Part shown: positions 15,825 to 22,948 of the stretch, piece by piece | Layout of the letters: the number at the start of each line of letters is the position of its first letter | How positions within the stretch are numbered: the first letter of the stretch is position 1 | Assembly (NCBI GenBank): GCA_034002865.1 | Contig: JAVEZR010000011.1 | Location: forward strand, 1 to 24,308 | From: UBA5209 sp034002865 | GTDB taxonomy: Bacteria; Patescibacteriota; Dojkabacteria; SC72 | Length of the DNA: 24,308 nucleotides | Reading direction: 5' to 3' | Made by a program: the position numbers and the translations under genes | Notes under the pieces: model-generated | Told to the model about the DNA's origin: nothing | Database searches by the model: none | The model's input: only the letters and a program-made list of their open reading frames with translations

Positions 15825-16774
15825 TAATACCCCTTGTTACTTTCATACATATGTGTAAGAAGTGGTAGTAACTGTTTCTTTCTACTAACTATTCCACTTA
15901 AATATCCTCTGTTATTTTCATATTTATTACCTAACTGTTTAATCAGTATTTCTTTATCTTTTCCTGTAAAAAGCAGTATACAATCCCCTCTTGTTAAATC
16001 CGTTATCATTACAATACGAAGATCGTACGAATTAGAACCATTTATGCTCTCTAATTCATTCAGAATATCATCCTCTTTCTCTCTTAATTTCTCCCTGTCT
16101 ACTGTCTCAACTTGGCTAATCGACAGCTTTTTATTCTCTATCTCTACCTCTTTAATATCCATCTCTACTATCTCTCTTGCATCAATTTCACTCCAGACAT
16201 CTTTAATGGTAAATATCTCTTTAGTCAAACCCTCTATATCCTCTATCTCTGATATCTTTGCTAATTCAGTAACCATTTCTCTATCAAGCTGCGTAGTAGT
16301 TGGAGATTTAAATCCCAATGTGTCATCTAATATTGCACAGAGTAAAATAGCTGCAATATTACTCGGTATATTTACTCTAGCATCAATTATTTTCTCTGTG
16401 ATAAGGGTAGAGGTAGAACCACACGGTCTGATTGTAATACTCTTAGGAATAATGTCTTCTAATTTAACATCATGATGATCTATAACCTCTATAATATTTG
16501 CACTCTCCCATCCCTTAGCTCTACTTTTAGAGTATGTATGATCTAATAGCACTACTGTCATGCCTGAGATATCTGGAATATATGGAGGAACTTTTACTTT
16601 AAATCTTTCTAATATCCACTCTGTTACAGGATTTATCTTGTCGCATCTAATTGCATGATAGTTAAAATATCCTTGTGATTGTTTAAAATAGTGATATCCA
16701 ATAACTGAAGCTATGGAATCTAAATCAGGTCTTCTATGCCCTACTATATATATCTTTTCTTTTATGGATGTCAT
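15824..16774 (-). CDS. ppaC: Manganese-dependent (family II) inorganic pyrophosphatase
   Basis: A 316-residue DHH-family phosphoesterase that hydrolyses pyrophosphate. Motifs in order: GHRRPDLDS (12-20; metal residues H13, D17, D19), LLDH (D78/H79), VIDHH (D99-H101), ILDDTLGFKSPTT (148-160), and in the C-terminal DHHA2-like domain the substrate-binding SRKKQ (297-301). The length matches the usual 310. It is soluble and drives biosynthetic reactions by removing pyrophosphate. It is divergent from the trxB-like gene, with a promoter at 16800-16827, and its stop codon coincides with the end of the 44-bp repeat. Confidence 0.93.
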   Translation of the reverse strand: MTSIKEKIYIVGHRRPDLDSIASVIGYHYFKQSQGYFNYHAIRCDKINPVTEWILERFKVKVPPYIPDISGMTVVLLDHTYSKSRAKGWESANIIEVIDHHDVKLEDIIPKSITIRPCGSTSTLITEKIIDARVNIPSNIAAILLCAILDDTLGFKSPTTTQLDREMVTELAKISEIEDIEGLTKEIFTIKDVWSEIDAREIVEMDIKEVEIENKKLSISQVETVDREKLREKEDDILNELESINGSNSYDLRIVMITDLTRGDCILLFTGKDKEILIKQLGNKYENNRGYLSGIVSRKKQLLPLLTHMYESNKGY

Positions 16775-16799
16775 TTTGGCAGCTGTTAAGTATAAAGAA

Positions 16800-16827
16800 A
16801 TGATAACAAAATTACTTTAATATTCAA
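16800..16827 (-). promoter_or_regulatory. ppaC promoter
   Basis: On the minus strand TTGAAT (16822-16827), 16 nt spacer, and TATCAT (16800-16805) preceded by TGT (extended -10). Predicted start near 16793, about 19 nt before the ATG. Confidence 0.45.
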
Positions 16828-16883
16828 AGAATTACAGTAACTTGTGGTAGAATGTATATTGGATAACTTCAATATCAATTACT

Positions 16884-17846
16884 ATGCCTGACTCTTTAAA
16901 CAAAATATATGATATCGCTATTATAGGTAGCGGACCTGCTGGATTCTCAGCTAGTATATATGCTAGTAGGTACAAACTAAGTAATATTGTATTTGGTAAA
17001 TTACTTGGAGGCACTATTTCAGAAGCACATAAGGTATGTAACTATCCAGGAGTGTCGGATATCTCCGGATATGATTTAGGTATGAATTTTTACAATCAAT
17101 CCAAAGATTTAGGTGGAGAGCATAGCTCAGAGCATATTGTAGATATAAAGAAAGAGGGAGACATATTTAGATTAATCTCAGACACACAGAAAGAGTATAT
17201 TGCTAAGACAGTAATATTAGGTATTGGTACTAATAGGAATAAACTTAATCTTAAAGAGGAAGATAGATTTCTAGGTAAGGGTGTATCGTACTGTGCAACG
17301 TGTGATGCTATGTTTTATAAAGACAAAGTTGCTGTTGTAGTAGGAGGTAGTAACGCAGCCACTATGGCAGCCTCAATGCTCTCAGAGATGGCAAAGAGGG
17401 TGTATTTAATCTATAGAGGTACAGAGCTTAGAGGCGAACCTATGTGGATTGAACAGGTAGAGAAAAAAGATAATGTTGAAATTATATATACCACCATTGT
17501 AATTGGATTAGAGGGAGAGGAGAAGTTGGAGAGGATAAAGCTTTCAAGAGAGTATAACGGGTCTGAGTATTTAAACACAGATGGTGTATTTGTAGAGATT
17601 GGTTCTGTTCCTAATATAGATTTAGCAACTAGGTTAGGATTAGAGCTCGATGATAAGAAATATATTAAGGTGAGTGAAGATCAAAGTACAAGTTTAGAGG
17701 GTGTTTGGGCTGCAGGAGATTGTACAAGTGCATCAAATAGGTTTAGACAGGTTGTAACAGCAGCCTCAGAGGGCTCTATAGCTGCTAACTCCATATTTGG
17801 ATATCTTAAGAAAGGTAGTAGTACTTACTCCACAGAGATATATTAA
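16884..17846 (+). CDS. trxB: Thioredoxin reductase-like flavoprotein
   Basis: A 320-residue low-molecular-weight thioredoxin reductase. The FAD site GSGPAG is at 15-20, the redox-active pair CATC at C137/C140, and the late FAD motif AAGDC near 275. The pyridine-nucleotide domain is unusual: GGGNxA reads GGSNAA (about 154-159), and the HRRxxxR phosphate-binding motif reads YRGTELR. This suggests altered NADPH use, perhaps NADH or reduced ferredoxin as donor, as in clostridial ferredoxin-type enzymes. Its natural substrate is probably a thioredoxin and indirectly the CcdA-type protein at 10672. The 3' end overlaps the convergent nucleotidyltransferase gene by 4 nt. Confidence 0.87.
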   Translation: MPDSLNKIYDIAIIGSGPAGFSASIYASRYKLSNIVFGKLLGGTISEAHKVCNYPGVSDISGYDLGMNFYNQSKDLGGEHSSEHIVDIKKEGDIFRLISDTQKEYIAKTVILGIGTNRNKLNLKEEDRFLGKGVSYCATCDAMFYKDKVAVVVGGSNAATMAASMLSEMAKRVYLIYRGTELRGEPMWIEQVEKKDNVEIIYTTIVIGLEGEEKLERIKLSREYNGSEYLNTDGVFVEIGSVPNIDLATRLGLELDDKKYIKVSEDQSTSLEGVWAAGDCTSASNRFRQVVTAASEGSIAANSIFGYLKKGSSTYSTEIY

Positions 17847-18352
17847 GACTCTTTTGCATTAATAAAATCTACCCACTCTTGTAGATAGTTTGAGCTTGAC
17901 CATACCTTCTCTGCCCCTACGCTGTACTCTATACGTCCTCCATACGATTCAATAAAATCGGCCTCTACTTTAAGTCCACTCTTTGGATCGTTCCTATCCT
18001 TATCATTCCTATCTCCACCCTTTGTAAATACATCTGGCTTTATCACTTCAACTACCTCTAAGCAGTTTGTAGCTTCTGGGTTCTCATGTATTACAACATA
18101 GTCTACCCCCTTTATAGCATCCACTATCTCTGCTCTATCTTTAGCAGGTATAAATGGCTTACCTTTTTTATTAATAGCCCTACTATCCCCATCTATTATT
18201 ACAACAAATACATCTCCGAATTTTTTCGATTCAAGTAAGCATGATACATGCCCAGGGTGTATTGGATCAAAGTAACCGGAGGTACATACAACTGTTTTAC
18301 CTTGTAACTCTTTCTCTCTGATTTCTGGAAATTGATTAACTTCTATTATCAT
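17843..18352 (-). CDS. RfaE2-like sugar-phosphate nucleotidyltransferase
   Basis: A 169-residue cytidylyltransferase-fold enzyme. The nucleotide-binding HxGH motif is in GYFDPIHPGH (26-35), and KGGDR lies further on as in the adenylyltransferase half of HldE/RfaE. Homology suggests transfer of AMP or CMP to a sugar or polyol phosphate. There is no kinase domain and no heptose pathway neighbour here, so the substrate is open; glycerol-3-phosphate cytidylyltransferase and FAD synthetase-like enzymes are alternatives. It has no Shine-Dalgarno. It converges on trxB with a 4-nt overlap and is divergent from nrdR. Confidence 0.75.
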   Translation of the reverse strand: MIIEVNQFPEIREKELQGKTVVCTSGYFDPIHPGHVSCLLESKKFGDVFVVIIDGDSRAINKKGKPFIPAKDRAEIVDAIKGVDYVVIHENPEATNCLEVVEVIKPDVFTKGGDRNDKDRNDPKSGLKVEADFIESYGGRIEYSVGAEKVWSSSNYLQEWVDFINAKES

Positions 18353-18440
18353 ATATTTATTTAAACAGATTATTCAATATTTAAGCACCTAATGTATTTA
18401 AAATCAAACTCTCTAATTCATACCCTATATTTCGCATATT

Positions 18441-18573
18441 ACAACCTGTAGTGCTATTTACTTTTTTCAGATACAACCTACTGTAGCCAATAACTAGAAT
18501 TTAACGCACTACAGGACTTTGACGAACACAACAGGTTGCGTTAGCCTTGATAACTAAGTACAACATATTGTGT
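18441..18573. promoter_or_regulatory. Four NrdR-like boxes in two 32-bp-spaced pairs upstream of nrdR
   Basis: ACAAC-type sites start at 18441 (ACAACCTGTAGTGC), 18473 (ACAACCTACTGTAG), 18528 (ACAACAGGTTGCGT) and 18560 (ACAACATATTGTGT). Sites 1-2 and 3-4 are each exactly 32 bp apart, three helical turns. The last resembles the known NrdR box. A TTGACG at 18519-18524 could be the -35, putting the second pair over the promoter and start. The segment also contains a 10-bp inverted repeat, CCTGTAGTGC (18445-18454) and GCACTACAGG (18506-18515). Confidence 0.65.
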
Positions 18574-18576
18574 TTA

Positions 18577-19020
18577 ATGAGATGTCCATACTGTGCTTGT
18601 ACAACCTCAAAGGTTGTAGACAAAAGAGACAATACTGATGATTTCTCTACTAGAAGGAGAAGGCAGTGTCTAAGGTGCGGTAGAAGATATACAACATATG
18701 AAAAAATCGAGAAGATAGATGTTGTAGTAGTTAAAAAAGATGGCTCTTTAGAAAACTTTGACCAAGAGAAACTTAAAAAGGGTATAAGGAAGGCTGTAGA
18801 TATAAATAAGATTACAGAGGAAGACATAGAGAACTTCTGTGAAGAGGTGGAAAGGAAAGTAATGGTAAGTAGTAATCCTTTACCTACTACAGATATAGGG
18901 AATATGGTTTTAGAGTGGTTAAAGAATTTAGATCCTTTAGCATATATGAGATTTGCAAGTGTATATAAAGATTTTGAGAATGTAAAAGATTTAAAAAAAG
19001 AACTTGAAGATTTAATTTAA
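18577..19020 (+). CDS. nrdR: Transcriptional repressor NrdR
   Basis: A 147-residue regulator of ribonucleotide reductase genes. An N-terminal zinc ribbon has C3, C6, C31 and C34 with the intervening RRRRQCLRCGRR patch that contacts DNA; an ATP-cone domain follows (about 40-130: VVKKDGSLENFDQEKL), which senses ATP/dATP. The ATG at 18577 gives the family's standard start MRCPYC; the frame remains open upstream to a TTG at 18547, but that part is unlike the family. It is 17 nt upstream of nrdD, which also has an ATP cone. The early coding region contains a perfect 8-bp inverted repeat, TACAACCT and AGGTTGTA (18600-18618), of the same motif as the upstream boxes. Confidence 0.95.
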   Translation: MRCPYCACTTSKVVDKRDNTDDFSTRRRRQCLRCGRRYTTYEKIEKIDVVVVKKDGSLENFDQEKLKKGIRKAVDINKITEEDIENFCEEVERKVMVSSNPLPTTDIGNMVLEWLKNLDPLAYMRFASVYKDFENVKDLKKELEDLI

Positions 19021-19021
19021 A

Positions 19022-19071
19022 ACAACCTAATACTGCCATGGTTAAGTCTAGACCAGTACAACCTACTGTCC
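19022..19071. promoter_or_regulatory. Possible NrdR boxes at the nrdD start
   Basis: ACAACCTAATACTG (19022-19035) lies just before the nrdD ATG, and ACAACCTACTGT (19058-19069) lies in its first codons; the latter shares 13 nt (from the preceding T) with the site at 18472-18484. The spacing is 36 rather than 32 bp, and the second site is coding, so this is less secure than the sites upstream of nrdR. Confidence 0.4.
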
Positions 19072-22000
19072 ATTTTAAAGTAAAGAAAAGAGATGGAAGA
19101 TTAGTTGATTTTGATCAAGAGAGAATTACTACTGGAATATTTAAAGCAGCAGAGAGTGTTGGTGGAGATGATAGGAAGAGGGCTAAGGTAGTCTCAGATG
19201 AAGTTGTTAAGAGATTAATAGAGAAGCATAAGGATGAGAAGTTTGTTTCTACAGATGACATTGCTCTTGTTCTTAAGGAAACTCTTAAGGATATGGGGCA
19301 TGGTAAGACGGCTGTGGCTTTTGAGCTGTTTGTAGATCTTAAGAACAAAGTAAAGAATATTAAATCATTAATAGATGCTGAGCAGTTAGTAAAGGGATAT
19401 ATTAAAGAAGAGGATTGGAGGGTTAAAGAGAATAGTAATATGGCATACTCTTGGCAAGGTTTAAACAACCATATCTCCTCTTCTGTACAGGCTAATTACT
19501 GGTTACATACAATATATCCTAAACATATTTCTAATGCTCATATAAATGCAGATATTCATATTCATGATTTAGGTATGCTAGCTACATACTGTATGGGTTG
19601 GGATTTAAAGGACCTCCTTATTAAAGGCTTCACAGGAGTACCTGGTAAGATCTCTTCTGCTCCTGCAAAACATTTTGGTGTAGCATTAGGTCAGTGTGTT
19701 AACTACCTCTATACTCTTCAGCATGAGGCTGCAGGCGCCCAGGCCTTCTCTAGCTTCGATACCCTACTTGCCCCTTTCATTAGATATGACAAACTTACAT
19801 ATGCTCAAGTAAAGCAGAAGATACAGGAGTTCCTTTTTAATATGAACGTACCAACAAGGGTTGGATGTCAAACTCCGTTTACAAATATAACCATGGATTT
19901 AGTTGCTAACGGTATGTTAGCAAAAGAGAATGTCATTATCGGTGGAAAACCTCAGAAAGAGAAATATGGTGATTTCCAAAAGGAGATGGATATGCTTAAC
20001 AGGGCCTTCTGTGAAGTAATGATGGAGGGAGACTCTCAGGGTAGAATTTTTTCATACCCTATTCCTACATACAACTTAACAAAGGATTTTGATTGGGAGA
20101 GTAGTAAGTACAAACCGCTGTGGGAGATGACTGCTAAGTATGGTATTCCATATTTCTCCAATTTCATTAATTCAGATATGAGTCCTGATGATGCTAGATC
20201 TATGTGTCCTTTAGATGGCAATGAAAAAGTATTAATTAAATCCTCAAGAGCAAGGGGTTTGGAATACTCAAATATTAGAAATATTTTTGAAGGGAATTCT
20301 AAACAGAAAAAGTATGAAATATATAGTAATGGAAAATTTGTAGAAGGTAGGTTTAACAAATTTGAAAATCAGCAAATGATAAAGGTTACTCTTTCAAATA
20401 ACCATGTTATTAAAATGTCTACTAATCATCTAAACTTTGTTTTGAAGAGTGAAAATTCTAATATCGAGGAACTAATTGGTAGTGAACTTCTTACAAATAT
20501 GTATCTTCCGTATTCTTTAAATACATATGAGGGAAAGGGGGGAAATAAGGAGTTAGGATATTTTATTGGAGCTTTTGCAGGAGATGGTTGTTTTGACAAA
20601 GATACTTCTGTTGTATTTTCTCTTTCCTTTGAGCAGAAAAAGGATGTTGTAAAGAAACTAATTAATATCTCTGAAAAATATTTTGGTGCAAGCCACTCTT
20701 TAAAGGAATATGAGAACACTAAACTTCTTACCTTAAAAATAAATTCAAAAGCAGCCGTTGGGTTATGTAAAGATTATGTTAAGGGTAAAGAGAGAGAAAA
20801 AAGTTATACAGCAAGATTGTACAGTACATCAAAAGAGTTTAGGTTGGGAGTCCTAGAAGGCCATTATGCTACTGATGGTGGAAATAGAGGAAGAATATAT
20901 ACATCATCTCTGAAAATGGTTGAAACATTAAATATGTTAGCAGCAACACTTGGTACTACTACTGCACTGTATAAGGATCAAAGAGATAACCGCTTAAGTA
21001 CATATCCTAATTACGCCGTACTAGTATATAAATTAGGCAGGAAACAGTATGGAGATTTTTGGTTTAAAAAAGATGGAATGTTGTGGGTAAAAATTAAAGG
21101 TATTAGAAAGATATCAAATACCACAGCTTACTGTTTTGAAGTAAGTAATGATACTCCTATGTTTACTGTCGGTAGTACAGGTATTTTAACTCATAACTGT
21201 AGACTAAGATTAGATAACAGAGAGTTAAGGAAGAGAGGTGGTGGTCTGTTTGGTGCTAATCCTTTAACAGGTAGTATTGGTGTTGTCACTATTAATATGC
21301 CAAGGATTGGGTATGTTGCTAAAGATGAGGAAGAGTTCTTTAAGAGAATTGATGAGCTAATGGAGATTGCTAGAGAGAGTTTAATGATCAAAAGAGAATC
21401 TATAGAGAAATATATGGAAATGGGATTGTATCCATACTCTAAGTTCTACCTTGCAGATGTTAAGAAGAGATTTAAAGAGTATTTTAAGAATCATTTTAAT
21501 ACAATAGGGATATTGGGATTAAATGAAGCTTTAATAAATTTTCTTGGTAAAGATATTACTACTAAAGAGGGTAGAGAGTTTGGATTAAAGGTAATGGAAT
21601 ATATGAGAGAGAAATTAATGACATATCAGATAGAGAGTAATCAGCTGTTTAATCTTGAAGCTACTCCTGGAGAGAGTACTACCTACAGATTTGCAAAAGC
21701 AGATAAAGCTAAGTTTGGGGATGAGATAATTGCAGCGTCTGATATAGGTAGGAATAAAGGTTCAGCCCCCTACTATACCAACTCCTCACAGCTTCCTGTG
21801 GGCTTTACAGATGATGTATTTGAAGCATTAGATATCCAAGATGAGTTTCAGTGTAAATATACAGGTGGTACAGTACTACATATTTTCCTAGGAGAGAGAA
21901 TGCCCTCCGTTAATAGTGTTAAATCTTTTGTAAGAAAGGTAGCAGAGAACTATAAATTACCCTACTTCTCTATTACACCTACCTTTAGTGTGTGTCCTAA

Positions 22001-22094
22001 ACATGGATATATGACTGGTGAGCATACATACTGTCCTAAGTGTGATGCAGAGTCAGGATATATAGATGATTTGCAGATTGATGTCTCTATTTAA
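19038..22094 (+). CDS. nrdD: Anaerobic (class III) ribonucleoside-triphosphate reductase, intein-containing and lacking its glycyl-radical end
   Basis: A 1018-residue precursor. An ATP cone (about 11-105) is followed by the class III catalytic barrel, interrupted by an intein at C390-N720; splicing would give a 687-residue protein with junction ARSM-CRLRLD, where C721 of the precursor is the predicted thiyl-radical cysteine. The C-terminal zinc region has C986, H989, C999 and C1002 (CPKHG, CPKC). The protein stops 16 residues later at IDVSI, without the RVxGY glycyl-radical motif every active NrdD needs. That motif is found in the next small ORF (22113-22250), in the same frame after two stop codons. 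The enzyme reduces NTPs to dNTPs under anaerobic conditions. It lies between nrdR and nrdG, 17 nt after nrdR; no Shine-Dalgarno is visible. Confidence 0.95.
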   Translation: MVKSRPVQPTVHFKVKKRDGRLVDFDQERITTGIFKAAESVGGDDRKRAKVVSDEVVKRLIEKHKDEKFVSTDDIALVLKETLKDMGHGKTAVAFELFVDLKNKVKNIKSLIDAEQLVKGYIKEEDWRVKENSNMAYSWQGLNNHISSSVQANYWLHTIYPKHISNAHINADIHIHDLGMLATYCMGWDLKDLLIKGFTGVPGKISSAPAKHFGVALGQCVNYLYTLQHEAAGAQAFSSFDTLLAPFIRYDKLTYAQVKQKIQEFLFNMNVPTRVGCQTPFTNITMDLVANGMLAKENVIIGGKPQKEKYGDFQKEMDMLNRAFCEVMMEGDSQGRIFSYPIPTYNLTKDFDWESSKYKPLWEMTAKYGIPYFSNFINSDMSPDDARSMCPLDGNEKVLIKSSRARGLEYSNIRNIFEGNSKQKKYEIYSNGKFVEGRFNKFENQQMIKVTLSNNHVIKMSTNHLNFVLKSENSNIEELIGSELLTNMYLPYSLNTYEGKGGNKELGYFIGAFAGDGCFDKDTSVVFSLSFEQKKDVVKKLINISEKYFGASHSLKEYENTKLLTLKINSKAAVGLCKDYVKGKEREKSYTARLYSTSKEFRLGVLEGHYATDGGNRGRIYTSSLKMVETLNMLAATLGTTTALYKDQRDNRLSTYPNYAVLVYKLGRKQYGDFWFKKDGMLWVKIKGIRKISNTTAYCFEVSNDTPMFTVGSTGILTHNCRLRLDNRELRKRGGGLFGANPLTGSIGVVTINMPRIGYVAKDEEEFFKRIDELMEIARESLMIKRESIEKYMEMGLYPYSKFYLADVKKRFKEYFKNHFNTIGILGLNEALINFLGKDITTKEGREFGLKVMEYMREKLMTYQIESNQLFNLEATPGESTTYRFAKADKAKFGDEIIAASDIGRNKGSAPYYTNSSQLPVGFTDDVFEALDIQDEFQCKYTGGTVLHIFLGERMPSVNSVKSFVRKVAENYKLPYFSITPTFSVCPKHGYMTGEHTYCPKCDAESGYIDDLQIDVSI
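20205..21197 (+). mobile_element. Intein with LAGLIDADG homing endonuclease inside nrdD
   Basis: 331 residues (precursor 390-720). Splicing blocks: Cys1 followed by PLDGNEKVLI (block A), STNH in block B (461-464), and block F/G ending GILTHN with C+1. Endonuclease blocks: LGYFIGAFAGDG (506-517) and LGVLEGHYATDG (603-614), the two LAGLIDADG helices. Penultimate H719, terminal N720 and C+1 support a standard class 1 splicing pathway. Block A is one residue longer than usual, between Cys1 and the VL pair. The insert lies immediately before the predicted catalytic cysteine. Base composition is similar to the host gene. It looks intact, so both splicing and homing may be active. Confidence 0.92.
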
Positions 22095-22112
22095 ATTTTA
22101 ATTGCCCAGTAG

Positions 22113-22250
22113 ATGACAAAGAAGATAAAAGCAGTAAAAAGACAGAGGTGTGAGGTCTATTCACGAGTGGTTGGATATATAAGGCCTGTAGCTCAGTGGA
22201 ATCCAGGTAAGCAGTCTGAGTATTGCGATAGGACTACTTACACTGCATAA
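22113..22250 (+). CDS. Separate glycyl-radical domain of class III ribonucleotide reductase (split NrdD C-terminus)
   Basis: A 45-residue ORF that reads as the missing C-terminal end of NrdD: KRQRCEVYSRVVGYIRPV, then QWNPGKQSEY. Gly21 in RVVGY is the predicted site of the stable glycyl radical. It is in the same reading frame as nrdD but separated by TAA (22092-22094) and TAG (22110-22112); its ATG directly follows the TAG. There is no Shine-Dalgarno, so translation would rely on reinitiation after nrdD, 18 nt upstream, or on readthrough. It ends 2 nt before nrdG, whose product should install the radical. A free-standing glycyl-radical subunit resembles the role of GrcA/YfiD for pyruvate formate-lyase. 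The alternative is a broken nrdD. Confidence 0.85.
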   Translation: MTKKIKAVKRQRCEVYSRVVGYIRPVAQWNPGKQSEYCDRTTYTA

Positions 22251-22252
22251 GG

Positions 22253-22948
22253 ATGTTAATAAGTGGATTTCAAAAATCTACCCTTCTGGATTATCCAGGT
22301 AAAGTCTCAGCTTTAATCTTTACATATGGATGTAATTTAAGGTGTGAGTACTGTCATAATCCAGAACTGGTAGTACTACCATGTAATAAGGCTAATATTA
22401 CTACGAATGAAGAGGTTCTCTCTTTTCTTAAAAGTAGAAAGAATCTCTTAGATGCTTTAGTTATTACAGGTGGTGAGCCAACTCTTCAAAAAGATCTAAT
22501 ACCGTTTATTAAAAAAGTTAAAGATATTGGCCTTTTAGTTAAACTAGATACAAATGGGACTAATAGTAAGATAGTGAAAGAGCTTTTAGATTTGGATATT
22601 GTAGATTACTGGGCTATGGATATTAAATATGAAGATGAGATATATGAACAGAACTTACAGAAGGATGTACAGTATGAAGAGATAAAGAAGAGTATAAAGT
22701 TAATAAAAGAGAGAGCTAGAGACTATGAATTTAGAACTACATATGTAAAGGGTATACACAGTATTAAGTCTGCAGAGGGCATAGGAAAGCTAATAGAAGG
22801 ATCTAAAAGATATTACATACAAAACTTTAGACCAGGGAAAACAATAAACCCAGGATTAAACAGATCTAACTCCTTTACTCCAAAAGAATTAAAACAAATA
22901 GAGAAAACAATCAAAAAATATATAAAAGAGGTAGAGATAAGAGAGTAG
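22253..22948 (+). CDS. nrdG: Anaerobic ribonucleotide reductase activating protein (radical SAM)
   Basis: A 231-residue radical SAM enzyme. The [4Fe-4S] motif is C27-x3-C31-x2-C34 (CNLRCEYC), followed by the SAM-binding GGEP (about residues 76-79). The N-terminal GFQKSTLLDYPGK is typical of the NrdG2/PflA-like branch. It uses S-adenosylmethionine to abstract hydrogen from the glycine of the reductase; here that glycine lies in the separate 45-residue ORF 2 nt upstream. It closes the nrdR-nrdD-nrdG operon. Its stop codon abuts the lexA stop codon with no gap. Confidence 0.92.
   Translation: MLISGFQKSTLLDYPGKVSALIFTYGCNLRCEYCHNPELVVLPCNKANITTNEEVLSFLKSRKNLLDALVITGGEPTLQKDLIPFIKKVKDIGLLVKLDTNGTNSKIVKELLDLDIVDYWAMDIKYEDEIYEQNLQKDVQYEEIKKSIKLIKERARDYEFRTTYVKGIHSIKSAEGIGKLIEGSKRYYIQNFRPGKTINPGLNRSNSFTPKELKQIEKTIKKYIKEVEIRE

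Noticed and set aside
18547..18576. TTG start ten codons upstream of nrdR
   Set aside because: NrdR proteins start at M-x-CPxC; the upstream codons overlap the NrdR box at 18560-18573.
20205..21197. Group I or II intron, or insertion sequence, in nrdD
   Set aside because: The insert is an open frame continuous with nrdD, with intein splicing blocks and LAGLIDADG motifs, so it acts at the protein level.
22092..22112. Sequencing frameshift as the cause of the nrdD split
   Set aside because: Both parts are in the same frame; the interruption is two separate in-frame stops, not an indel. Point errors or true mutations remain possible.
22182..22255. tRNA-like 5' end GGCCTGTAGCTCAGTGGA inside the small glycyl-radical ORF
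   Set aside because: It resembles a tRNA D-arm start, but there is no matching acceptor 3' strand and no GGTTCRA T-arm. The bases encode the conserved R-P-V-A-Q-W of the NrdD C-terminus.
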